Shown here: positions 33,466-42,926 of the stretch, in pieces
How the letters are laid out: every line of letters starts with the position of its first letter
Numbering within the stretch: position 1 is the first letter of the stretch
Assembly: GCA_014621425.1 (NCBI GenBank)
Contig: JAANBB010000186.1
Location: 1 to 64,000 of the forward strand
DNA: 64,000 nt
Origin: Cylindrodendrum hubeiense
Lineage: Eukaryota; Ascomycota; Sordariomycetes; Hypocreales; Nectriaceae
Direction of reading: 5' to 3'
Position numbers and translations under genes: made by a program
The notes under the pieces: model-generated
What the model was told of the DNA's origin: nothing
The model's database searches: none
What the model saw: only the letters and a program-made list of their open reading frames with translations

Positions 33466-33870
33466 TGCCTTACTTGTTTTAGAAACTGAAGTAGTAATGT
33501 GTTCTAGGCAAATATGTTAGTTTAGACTATAGGAGGCTGGCTTTTCCTCTAGGCTCGTAGTCGAAACTAAGACTTCTTAACCCTTCCTATTTGCCCCAGC
33601 TACCTGCCTACTTATCCTAACCTAGCTGGTTTACAAGCCAGATCTGCTGTGATTAGTAATATGGTACTATCTATGATATCCATGACCTGACGGGTCCCGG
33701 CTTCCTAATCTACCTGGCCAAGGCGGGGTCCGATATCCAAGTAGCTATTTATGGCGTGGAATACTATTACAATTAATTATCTTCTTTTAATTTAATGTTA
33801 ATAGTTCAGAATATCTAAATTTCTATCACAGATTAAAGAAACAAAGATCTGCAGGAACCGCAAATAAGAA
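33466..33870. other. convergent intergenic region, no gene seen
   Basis: Spacer between the 3' ends of the F-box-like and CHAT genes; AT-rich toward the right. Nothing supportable. Confidence 0.5.
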
Positions 33871-36800
33871 TTATATTCCATAATGTACATATGGTGCCCA
33901 GACAAGGTACATCGAACTCTCGTTCAAACATTCATCTTCAGACTTTTTCCACTTGACGTCCCTCTTTCCTCGATCCTTATCATTCTGCTTTTTTCTTCGT
34001 TCTCGAACCTTTGTCCCTGGTTGCATAGCTTTGAAGCTAGTATCACCAACCCTCTTGTCCTTAGAACAATTTGTGGTAGCCACATCTTTCTCCCAATCAT
34101 CACCACTATTCCCATCATGACGACTGCTAAGGCCTATTTTTGACCTTCGATAATTCTCTTCCTTACGAGCCAAATCGTCTCGAACCTGCCTGGTCGCATG
34201 ATGAAGCGCACCGCTGACGTTTTCGTCGCTGATCCCATTTTTGTGGAGAAACTCATATGTCAATCTCGCCATGCTCACACATATCTCATCCTGAACCTTC
34301 CAAAGGGTACCAATTACGTGACGAAACCCTGTTAGCTGAAAAGCATTCGTCAAATGAATGTTTTCATCTATTGATCTGTCGTTGCGGTTCTGTCCTGTCC
34401 CGCAGGCCGACAGATATGCTAGGAATAGCATTTTTTTGCTTGAGTTGGTCTTGAAGACGGATTCTACTGTCAGCGGATTTTCCCTCCAGTCTTCCAGTAA
34501 AAGGGCGCTACCCATGGGGTTATTCTTCTTCGCATCGGCGTGTCCAGCAAAGTGGAATATCTCGCAATCTTGCAACGCGGATAAAATTTTGTCTCGACAT
34601 GCTGGAGGCTGGATATGGGATAGTTTCATTGATTCGCACACGGATTGAACCTTATGGATCTCATCATCCGCATAATGAAGCGTATTTTGACGTGGTGTCT
34701 CTCGCATGGAGACTAGAAGGATCTTCATCGACGAAACTTGTGTTGTAATGTGTTGCTTCTGGTTCTGACGACTGTTTATCATTGACTTAATAGATGTGCT
34801 GTAAGACGAGGTTACTCTGTCAAGAACTGTCTTAAAACTGTGACCCAAGTGGTGTCCTGCAGCGTGGATGGGAAATCTGATGAGTGGTCCCGTTGGAATC
34901 CACCAAATGTGCGGGTAAGTATCACCAGATGGGATCCCCAGGATGCCTAAATCCTCAAAAACTGGGCTGGCAATGGTATCCCAAAGCCAAATCAGTGTTG
35001 CATGGGACTGGAGTGTCTCTTCTCGTTTGACAATGTCCCCTCGAGAAAGCTTGGGAAGTTTAACCACGCGGAACCCGCGGCTGTCGATGACCAAGGCGTC
35101 ACACCGATATGAGCTGACATTCAAGATGATAATGGGGCCGTCTGCAGCTGCTTCCAGTAGCTGCTCTTCCGATGCGGGTTCAAGGAAATGTTCAAATCCA
35201 GGCTGCAGGCGGATATCCTCGAGAATCTCATCCATCTGCCGGGCAGCCTTAGATCGTCCATCGGCTTCGTTAGTCACATCGTCGACAGGCATTGTAACCC
35301 CTGGATCGAGTTCCGCTATCGGAGTAGAGTTATCGAGATGGTTTCGAAGATCAAGATATGACTGTGCCAACTCGGGATGCTCTTGCTCAAGAGCAGACAG
35401 GCTGCCACGGAGATCTTGGAGAGAACCCGCGAGAACACCACGACCCCTCTCAAGTAGCTCAATAGCACAAATAGCTTCCTGGCCTGCCAACAATGCAATT
35501 GCAGCTGCATCTGACGCCAATCCAACCGCTTGCTCTAGAACTTGCTGCTTGTCCGCAGCCAAAAGGGAGTTTGGGACTAACTGGGGTATGAGGTCAACAG
35601 TAGCCTTAGCAATACGGTATGCCCTCTGAATATCCTCGACAAAGTTTATGGAAGACATGCGTCGTCCTGCGGCACATAGCCGAACGCTGATCGGTGAATT
35701 TTGGAACTTCATTGCTGTAGCATAATACCGACCAGCCTTCGTAAGATCTTCAGAATTCCCACCCAACGCGTATCGCTCGCCCAGTCGATCGCCGAGATGA
35801 ATCATCATTTTGGCTCGTTCGGGGTTAGTAGCAGGGGTAGCCCGTACAGCTTGACGGATAACATCAATGGCCTTGTCGAGAGCCCCTACGGCCTTTCTCT
35901 GCAAATACCCCATGGCTTTTGCTTCGAGGCCTGGTTGTAGTGTATCAAGGGGCTGAATGTGGAAAGATGAAACGTCATTATACTGTTGAGCTGTGGCAGA
36001 GAGTTGGCACCCGTAGTTGACAAGCCATTTTGGTCGCTCTGGATGGTCCTCGGGAGCTTCCCTGACTGCTCTGCGGGCGTTTCTAACGGCATCCTCGATG
36101 TCTTGTCCATTTGCCTTGATACCTCCCAGAGAATATTTCGTGCCGAGTTGAGTACTGAGGTTGTGAAATACTGCTGATCGGTTCGGATGCCCCTTTGGCG
36201 TGGCCTTGACTGCGCGCCTAGCAACTGATATAGCCTCGTCAAGGTCCTTTCCCGAGTTGGTGCGTGCGTGTCTATCGCGGAGATGATTACTCAAATTATT
36301 GAGATACGACGCAAAGTCTGCGTGATTCTTCGGGGTACCAATTACAGCCTGACGAGCAGCCTTGAGGGCTTCTTCGATATCCGCCATAGCACCGACGCGG
36401 GAAAATCTATGACTAAGCTCGAGACCTAGTGTATTAAGCCATTGTGCGCGATCTGGGCTGCCTCCTGGCGTGGCCTCGATAGCTTGGCGAATTAAACCAA
36501 TAGCATCGTCCAAGTCTTTCGTCGCTCCGGTGGTCTGGTATCTCTTTTTCATTTCCAAACTTAGATTATGAAGCCATTTGGGTCGCCATGGGCGATCTGG
36601 CGGAGTGGCCTCGATAGCTTGGGTTGTCAATTCGATGGCTTCTTCAAGGTATGCTAACGGTTGACCCCGAGAGTATCCATCGGATAGCTTGCTAGCCAGA
36701 TTGGCCAGCCGTTCGGGTTGATGCGAGTGTTCGTCGGGAGTAAGCTTGACGGCTTGGCGGGCGATGGCAATGGCACTTTCAAGATCTTCCACGAGCCCGT

Positions 36801-37470
36801 ACCGTAAGAATTTCTGATGAATGCGATTGCCTAGGTTATTTAACCATAATGCTTTTGTTGGGTCTTCCGTCGGGGTAGAATCGACGGCCTGGCGAGAGAC
36901 TTCTATGGCTTCTTCCAGAATTGATTCGTCATCGGTGCGCATGTATTCTTTACCCAGCTGTTGGCCAAGATTGCCCAGATAGGAAGACCGATCCGGATCA
37001 TACTCTGAAAGAGCGTTTACGGCTTTGCGAGTCAAGCGGATAGCATTCTCGATGTCCGATGGGTTTCCAGTGAGGTCGAATCTCTCAGCGAGTCGAAGAC
37101 CGAGGTTACCCAGGTGTAGGGCGTAGTCGGTGTGGTCAGGTGTCATAGATCCGACAACCTGCTGACCAAGGTCGATAGAATTGTCAAGGTATGCCGCATT
37201 CCCGCTGAATGAGTATCGGTCACCCATCAAAAAACTAAGGGTGCTCAATTGTCCGATTCGCTCTGGATCGTCCTGAGCAATAGCGTCAAGGCCTTGTTGA
37301 GTAGCACCAATGGCTTTCTCAAGGTCGCTCCTCCGCCGAAGATGCCGATATCTTTGAACGAGCTCTGTGGTTGAGCCATTCAAGCTTGTAGCCTGGTCAT
37401 GAGCGTCTCCAGGGACGACATTGGCGACGTCACTAGCAGAATGGCTGCGAGATGGAGCCATGCTCGTCAT
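33871..37470 (-). CDS. TPR-CHAT protein (caspase-like putative protease)
   Basis: Single exon, 1199 residues. The N-terminal two thirds carry about ten degenerate TPR-type repeats of roughly 50 residues, each with a pattern like LEEAIEVSRQAVDSTP followed by LWLNNLGNRIHQKF. The C-terminus is a CHAT domain: LKILLVSM strand equivalent (MKILLVSM), the His motif EIFHFAGHADA, and the Cys motif LAYLSACGTGQ, then HVIGTLWKVQDE. The end WAPYVHYGI is typical for the domain. CHAT proteases are clan CD relatives of caspase and separase; bacterial TPR-CHAT is activated in type III CRISPR defence, and fungal ones are associated with NLR-like cell-death proteins. Both catalytic residues are present. A low-complexity Lys/Arg/Asp insertion near residues 1130-1180 is odd and not conserved in my knowledge of the family. 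Confidence 0.9.
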   Translation of the reverse strand: MTSMAPSRSHSASDVANVVPGDAHDQATSLNGSTTELVQRYRHLRRRSDLEKAIGATQQGLDAIAQDDPERIGQLSTLSFLMGDRYSFSGNAAYLDNSIDLGQQVVGSMTPDHTDYALHLGNLGLRLAERFDLTGNPSDIENAIRLTRKAVNALSEYDPDRSSYLGNLGQQLGKEYMRTDDESILEEAIEVSRQAVDSTPTEDPTKALWLNNLGNRIHQKFLRYGLVEDLESAIAIARQAVKLTPDEHSHQPERLANLASKLSDGYSRGQPLAYLEEAIELTTQAIEATPPDRPWRPKWLHNLSLEMKKRYQTTGATKDLDDAIGLIRQAIEATPGGSPDRAQWLNTLGLELSHRFSRVGAMADIEEALKAARQAVIGTPKNHADFASYLNNLSNHLRDRHARTNSGKDLDEAISVARRAVKATPKGHPNRSAVFHNLSTQLGTKYSLGGIKANGQDIEDAVRNARRAVREAPEDHPERPKWLVNYGCQLSATAQQYNDVSSFHIQPLDTLQPGLEAKAMGYLQRKAVGALDKAIDVIRQAVRATPATNPERAKMMIHLGDRLGERYALGGNSEDLTKAGRYYATAMKFQNSPISVRLCAAGRRMSSINFVEDIQRAYRIAKATVDLIPQLVPNSLLAADKQQVLEQAVGLASDAAAIALLAGQEAICAIELLERGRGVLAGSLQDLRGSLSALEQEHPELAQSYLDLRNHLDNSTPIAELDPGVTMPVDDVTNEADGRSKAARQMDEILEDIRLQPGFEHFLEPASEEQLLEAAADGPIIILNVSSYRCDALVIDSRGFRVVKLPKLSRGDIVKREETLQSHATLIWLWDTIASPVFEDLGILGIPSGDTYPHIWWIPTGPLIRFPIHAAGHHLGHSFKTVLDRVTSSYSTSIKSMINSRQNQKQHITTQVSSMKILLVSMRETPRQNTLHYADDEIHKVQSVCESMKLSHIQPPACRDKILSALQDCEIFHFAGHADAKKNNPMGSALLLEDWRENPLTVESVFKTNSSKKMLFLAYLSACGTGQNRNDRSIDENIHLTNAFQLTGFRHVIGTLWKVQDEICVSMARLTYEFLHKNGISDENVSGALHHATRQVRDDLARKEENYRRSKIGLSSRHDGNSGDDWEKDVATTNCSKDKRVGDTSFKAMQPGTKVRERRKKQNDKDRGKRDVKWKKSEDECLNESSMYLVWAPYVHYGI

Positions 37471-38574
37471 TTGGATTAAGAAAGGAGCAAAATAGTTTGA
37501 CGACAGAAACGATGGTGTTGTAATACCATAAAGGTTGTCGGTGTTGGCCTTGGCGTATTGTAGGTGCGGGCATCGATTCTTTAAATGCGTCTGCTGATAG
37601 ACATCAATGGCAGTCCATCAATGGCAGTTCGTCAATGCAAGGGCAGTTTCACTTAATAGCGCTCACCGCTTATCGAGCTGCTGAGCAATGCATTATTCTA
37701 GGCTGTACACACCTTGCATTAGGGCGTCTGCATCTCGGTAGGCTTTCAGCTTCGGTATGACCGGCTTTCTTTGCCAGGGAAACGGTCAGCTGAGCTCCGT
37801 TAATGAAATGAGGTTGGGGCTTAATAACACTAATCGCCTATCAAATCCCAGGGATACATCATTTACTACATCACCTACACACATTGAGCTTCGCACGCTT
37901 TACGGCTGAAACAATTTGTATCAGGGTGGGCTGGGCTGGCGGCTAATGACCGCGCCGCTACTTAGATATGCAAGCGGAACGGGACATCTCGTTTCAGGGA
38001 TAGAGGAATTGATATCATGGAAGAGTAAGACGCCACGGCGACTGCAGCTGCAACTTATTGGTTGCCGAGCGGAAAGCCAGGGCTGTGAAAATGGGCTCTG
38101 CGCCACCTGTAGCAGGCTCGCGAAACGCCCAATTATGTCAAGACCCAAGGCATCCAGCTGACCTCATTGTTCCCAGATGGAGCATTCGCCCACACACTCT
38201 TTGACTGAGCCCCTGAACTCCCTACAGCCACCACCTCCGGCCTGATATCGCGGGCTTCTCATTTCCAAGTTGTTCTTTCAACTTCCAATTATTAGTCATT
38301 TATTTCGACTCTGTATACATAAGAGGTAGAGTAGTTCAATTCAACAGTGCGAAAGTCGAAATGGATTAATACACAAATTTCCTGTTCTTGTAAGCCTTAT
38401 AAATTAAACGAATAATCCGTATCCCCCGCGCACACACCCTACGCGAGTTCAATCGCCGCAATAGCACACATAAGTATGAAACCCATCTCATTACCACATG
38501 TATGGGCAAGACGTTGAGCTTTATCTCTTCAGCAGTTTCATGAGCCTTTTCTACTGTTTCATTATCACTACAAA
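37471..38574. other. intergenic, no gene seen
   Basis: Contains the upstream region of the CHAT gene and of the small Cys/Trp-rich gene. A short repeat is visible: ATCAATGGCAGT(C/T) occurs twice near 37602-37628. No supportable coding sequence. Confidence 0.5.
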
Positions 38575-38913
38575 ATGCCAATGGAACAGCCTAAGAGCCA
38601 GGGGGCAGGAAAAGCCTGGCACGGAGTCCGGTGCATGGAATGCGATGAGTGGATTGGTGGCAAAACCGCCGTTTGGGCACTTTGGAAGCGATATTGGAAT
38701 AAGAGATGGTGGTTTTGTGACGAGGACTGTCTTGACGACTATATAGAGGATGGGGCTCCCTGTGACGACGACGACGACGACAACAATGACGATGACGATG
38801 ACGATGATGATGGCGACGACGATGATGATGACGACGGCGATGATGATGACGACGGCGATGATGACGACGATGATGATGATGAAGAAGAGTACTATGATAG
38901 CGACTCCTCCTAG
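38575..38913 (+). CDS. small Cys/Trp-rich putative zinc-binding protein with poly-Asp tail
   Basis: 112 residues, single exon. The folded part has RCMECDEWIGGKTAVWALW, then WWFCDEDCLDDYI, i.e. a CxxC pair and a CxxxC pair separated by about 30 residues with five conserved Trp. This looks like a compact zinc ribbon. From about residue 63 the chain is almost only Asp (with Gly, Asn and Glu), encoded by a GAY trinucleotide run. A paralogue lies 1.4 kb downstream on the same strand and shares the Cys/Trp core but lacks the acidic tail. I recognise no named family. The conserved spacing between two paralogues is the main evidence that both are real. An acidic tail could bind basic proteins or metal ions, but this is speculation. 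Confidence 0.7.
   Translation: MPMEQPKSQGAGKAWHGVRCMECDEWIGGKTAVWALWKRYWNKRWWFCDEDCLDDYIEDGAPCDDDDDDNNDDDDDDDDGDDDDDDDGDDDDDGDDDDDDDDEEEYYDSDSS
38764..38890 (+). repeat. GAY trinucleotide microsatellite (coding for Asp)
   Basis: An almost pure run of GAC/GAT with a few GGC, AAC and GAA units inside the small-protein gene. Expected to vary in length between strains. Confidence 0.85.
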
Positions 38914-38934
38914 TAGTAGTAGTAGTAGTAGTAG
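38911..38934 (+). repeat. (TAG)8 microsatellite starting at the stop codon
   Basis: Eight consecutive TAG triplets in frame with the upstream gene; the first is its stop codon, so the gene ends in a run of stops. Confidence 0.9.
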
Positions 38935-40304
38935 CCGGCAAGAGAGATATTTGCGGCAAGACCTCAGCGCTTTCCATTTTCCTGTAGCTGCTGTGTCTCA
39001 CACATACGCCCCTATTTCGAGAGCATGGCATCTATCGAAGTGGCCTAAGTCTACACCAAGATCAGGAGGGTGGGCCTGAGCCATCCAGGAGACAGAAAAA
39101 AAAAGTGCTTTGAACACAACCTGATTTACAATGAGGGAAGAAGTCCTGTCAGTATTACTGTGAGGGCTTATTACAAAGGTGGGGCTGGTGCCGCCAAAAG
39201 GGATAATTTTGATGTGCTAAACATTAAATCTTTGGCGCTCGAAACAGGCTACGAGTCTCGTTACCCCTCAATCTTGCTTTAATCCGAGACATCAATGATG
39301 ACGCTGTGCGGGGCTGGGCTGTGAGACAAGGGCGAATCCAATTGGAGCACGTAAAATCGCTTGACCGTGATGAGTAAACGGATCTGAGGATTTCCTGATA
39401 CTGCTTCGTTTTAGAAGTTCAGCTGTAGATGCGGATACATAACTTTAATTAGGAGCAGGTCGAATGAAGGCCGAATGTGTAACACTGAAGCTTTTTTATT
39501 CCAATCATGTATCGCAAAGAGCGAGTTAAAGCGACGCTAAGCAACCAGGATCGCACTCACTTGAGGCTGGCTCGGTGACACACCCACACGCAGACACGAG
39601 CTGAAAAAGACCCAATGCCTGCTCGACAATGGACAGCCACCAGCGAGTATCAAATGCAACTGGTCAGATGAGGCGTTACAAACATGCAAACAGTAACATT
39701 CCGGCCCGGTTTGTGGTCGTGCCAAGGCAGATGAACATGGTGGCATTTGGTCTGCATTTAGGCCCTTTTCCTAATTGGCTAGAAGGGAGGCCTCGTGGCC
39801 ATACAAGTGATTCGGTTGTTGTTCCTGATATGTATATTCTATTTCAGGTGATTAATGATTGGATGAGAGTATTCTAATACGACATTCCGAATTGATGTGG
39901 CAGAGCCCTCCATCCAGTCGATGCTTCGACCACACACTTGGAAAACAATCGGGCGTCAATTCAAACACGATGACTAGCGTTGGCCGAAAACTTTCATCCT
40001 CTAATTTCTCTGATTCTAATTTTGACCTTCGGTTTGAGCCAGTTAAAGTAGGAGCCGGTAGCATAAAAGGCGAGAATTATCCAGCAAAAGTAAGTCAAAT
40101 AGAGCATTAGACGATACTTCTTCTGAAAGGTTTTTTACTTATAGCCGTGTCTGCATCATTGCCTGAGAATAAAACTATTTTCTATAAATACCTAAAGGTA
40201 AGCATTGATTGGTTTATTACCTTGATAGGTTTACGCGTCGATAACACTTTCCTCTATCAGGGAGAAATACCTGCCCTATATACTACATCCGACTCGTACA
40301 AAGC
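38914..40304. other. intergenic between the two Cys/Trp-rich paralogues
   Basis: No further gene supported. The downstream paralogue's promoter must lie in the right part. Confidence 0.5.
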
Positions 40305-40502
40305 ATGCAATCACCTCAACGTACGGGGGAAGGACGAGGTTGGGCACCAGCAAAATGCAGACGATGCCGAGCGCCTCTACATGGAAAGGACGCAATTTGG
40401 GCACAGTGGCCTCACTTACGGAATATAAAGTGGTGGTTTTGTGATGATGGTTGTCTAGAGGAGTGGATGTCGAGGGTTGGAGACTATATGAATCCCGAAT
40501 GA
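40305..40502 (+). CDS. small Cys/Trp-rich putative zinc-binding protein, short paralogue
   Basis: 65 residues, single exon. The core KCRRCRAPLHGKDAIWAQW then WWFCDDGCLEEWM aligns with the protein at 38575-38913: same CxxC, GK-A-WA-W block, WWFCD and second CxxxC, and a similar N-terminus (Pro/Gly-rich, GxGxGWAP versus GAGKAWHG). It ends shortly after the second Cys pair and has no Asp tail. The shared DNA block TGGTGGTTTTGTGA supports tandem duplication. Unknown function; a zinc-binding fold is inferred from the cysteines. Confidence 0.62.
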   Translation: MQSPQRTGEGRGWAPAKCRRCRAPLHGKDAIWAQWPHLRNIKWWFCDDGCLEEWMSRVGDYMNPE

Positions 40503-40588
40503 TTTTGCGCTTTCCTTAGCGGCAACTTTGACCTTGCCCTTTATTGTACAGTTTAATCTCTGCGCACAACTGCTACGGATCTTCATGC

Positions 40589-41653
40589 TTAGCAAATATC
40601 TTGCTTTGCATTACCAGAGAGCTTCCATGTCGTATTCTCACCGCACGGAGACTCCCGGACAGAGTTATTGTCCACCTTCAGAGTAATTGAAATGTCGCGG
40701 TTGTTCGAGAACTCGCTGCGAGCTGCGAGACGAACCTCTCCTCCACCATTTACGGTACCACCGAGAATAGAGATATTGTAGCAGTTTTCGATGAGAATGG
40801 CGTTATTGCCGTTGCTTGCGAGGTCAACGCTCTTGATTTCTGCCCCTCCGGATTCCGAGACACAAAAGACACCACGACCGCCACCACGAGAGACAACTTT
40901 GTCAATATAGACATTTGTCTTGTAGTTGCCGTTGCCCAAATCGCCATTTTTGTTCGCAAAACGCAAGGTGCCGTATCCAGTGCCTGCGCCAACATTGTTA
41001 CCGTCGACAAGCCCAACCCGCGCATCTCTGGTGTTCTGAAGCAGCAAACCAGACTCGCCGACGTTTCTCGCGATGACCTGGTTAATTTGAAGGCCATTGA
41101 TGTTCCAAGTCTCGACAGCGTGGCTGCCAGCTCCGGTGACAGTAATAACGTCCATTTTGACATTAGAGTTCGCGGCCCTGTCGCGGTCGAATCGAATACC
41201 CATACCACCGCTCAGGTTCATGGTGATTTTGCCCAAGACCAAGTTCTTGGTACCAGAGAATCGCAAGCCAAAGTAAGGGTTGCCGGTCATAGTGAGGTAT
41301 GGTATCTGAACATCCGATGTGTCCGTAGACTCGATAGCACCACGCCCACTTCTCATGGCAGCGTTGATGGTACCACAGCCCTCAAAGACCTTTCCACTGC
41401 TAATGGTGATAGTACTGGCACCAATAGAGCCAGAGGCAATAACGGAGACTCGCTGGCCGGTACTGATGGAGTCGACAGCGGCCTGGATCGCGGCGCGGTA
41501 GTCAGAACCTGAATACACCGAACTTGAGCCTCTGGTGGCCGTGAAGGAAGTGCCCGAGCCAGTCACTTTGGCGTGTGGCGAGCCCGCACCACACTGGGCT
41601 TGGACAAGAGAGACAAGTGCAAGCACTGTCGTGAGAGTAAAAGAGCCGATCAT
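40589..41653 (-). CDS. secreted right-handed beta-helix protein, pectate-lyase fold
   Basis: Single exon, 354 residues. An N-terminal signal peptide (MIGSFTLTTVLALVSLVQA) is followed by a mature protein of short repeated turns rich in Gly, Asn, Val and Ile. Examples are ITISSGKVFEGCGTIN, IPYLTMTGNPYFGLRF, NLVLGKITMNLSGGMGI and VYIDKVVSRGGGRGVF. This is the pattern of the parallel beta-helix shared by pectate lyases, polygalacturonases and related polysaccharide enzymes. It probably acts outside the cell on plant wall polysaccharide. I do not see the polygalacturonase NTD/DD/HG signature, so it is not a classical GH28 enzyme and the activity is open. The cysteines near the C-terminus (ESPCGENTTW and the final C) may pair. 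Confidence 0.85.
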   Translation of the reverse strand: MIGSFTLTTVLALVSLVQAQCGAGSPHAKVTGSGTSFTATRGSSSVYSGSDYRAAIQAAVDSISTGQRVSVIASGSIGASTITISSGKVFEGCGTINAAMRSGRGAIESTDTSDVQIPYLTMTGNPYFGLRFSGTKNLVLGKITMNLSGGMGIRFDRDRAANSNVKMDVITVTGAGSHAVETWNINGLQINQVIARNVGESGLLLQNTRDARVGLVDGNNVGAGTGYGTLRFANKNGDLGNGNYKTNVYIDKVVSRGGGRGVFCVSESGGAEIKSVDLASNGNNAILIENCYNISILGGTVNGGGEVRLAARSEFSNNRDISITLKVDNNSVRESPCGENTTWKLSGNAKQDIC

Positions 41654-42926
41654 AGTGTTTATTGCCTTGCACTTTCTGGGGAAAAAAAGAAATCAGGCGG
41701 TGATACTTTCCCTTGCGGTTTGGCAAAGGGTAAGGGCAGCTTATTTATCTTATTTTCAAACTGGTGGGTGTAATGACCCACTGGAACTCGTATAAGGTAC
41801 TTTTATCGTAGGCACTTTAATTAGTCGGTAATACTAATATATTCACTACACGGTACCGGATAAATTCCGTGGTGGGCTTTCATCCATAATCCATGCATGA
41901 CGTCTTTCACTAGCACACAAGTGTACGTACATGAAAGCTGTCTACCGCGGACATAGAGGCTCCGTCGGATTATTTTGGGTGCATTAGCTTTGCATCGGTG
42001 ATAGGTCGTGTTATCAGGGGTGGAGATGACCAACCTCAATCTCAAAACCGGAGTAATGCTTCCAAGTTGAAGCCGTTTGCACTCCCCTAGCGTATCAACA
42101 CTTTCACCGGACTCCGTGGCTCAATTTTCCATGGCTTCCATTTATGCTTACAGTATGGGCAGCGCGAAACGTATTAGCTGTTCTGAAGTATTATCCAGTG
42201 TTGTTGATAGCAGTAACAATCAGTCAGTCCTTAACTTAGCAGACATGCATCCATTAAGTCGGTCAGAGTCACCCGAGGAGAATCCCTGAAGGTTTAAGCT
42301 TAAAGACTTAGCGCCACCCGGAATGTTTCGTCAGCTATTGCCGGAAGTTCCAAACAAGGATCCGGAGCGTTACTCCGTTCCCGTAGCAGCCGAGACATCG
42401 TGTGTCTGTACCGTAAACGGGGTGGGTGCTTTCCAGGCTTTAGTACGAATGGTTGGCTGGACCTGGAAAGTAATTTCTAGTGGAGGGGCTAGAACTCTAT
42501 CTCCTTGTGTATCACAGGGGTTACATTGGTGCGAAATTCATAGCATGTTTCAATACGAGAGCCAAGCGACTGGGATCCTTTGTCCTGAGCCCTCATCTCT
42601 CACTATGCTTAAAAAGGAAGTGGGATCTGCACTCAAAATCAGGTGATACATTCGTCGCTCTCACATTTGATTGAGGGATCAAGGTTTAATTAAGCTCTAA
42701 CTGAATGTGGATCCATAATCTGATGGCTACAATGATCCAGGACGCTTCCAGTCCACCTTTCCTGGACAGCCCTTGGGTCAATGCCACGCTCTCTGACTTC
42801 ACTAAGAATATCGGTATACCCGAGGATTATGGAAAGCGAGTCTCAATCCAACAACATGCAAAATCAGAAATCTTGGCCATGTCAGCTCTCGCTTGTTTTT
42901 AATACATTAGCATCATGGACATCTAT
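41654..42926. other. intergenic, no gene seen
   Basis: Upstream region of the beta-helix gene and 3' flank of the regulator gene. Short frames have no motif or splice support. Confidence 0.5.

Noticed and set aside
34943..35629. 228-codon plus-strand ORF
   Set aside because: Exactly antisense to the CHAT gene; Ser/Arg-rich composition with no motif, a mirror of the real frame.
38591..39031. His/Arg-rich 146-codon minus-strand ORF
   Set aside because: It is the complement of the GAY microsatellite, which forces poly-His/Arg; no independent support.
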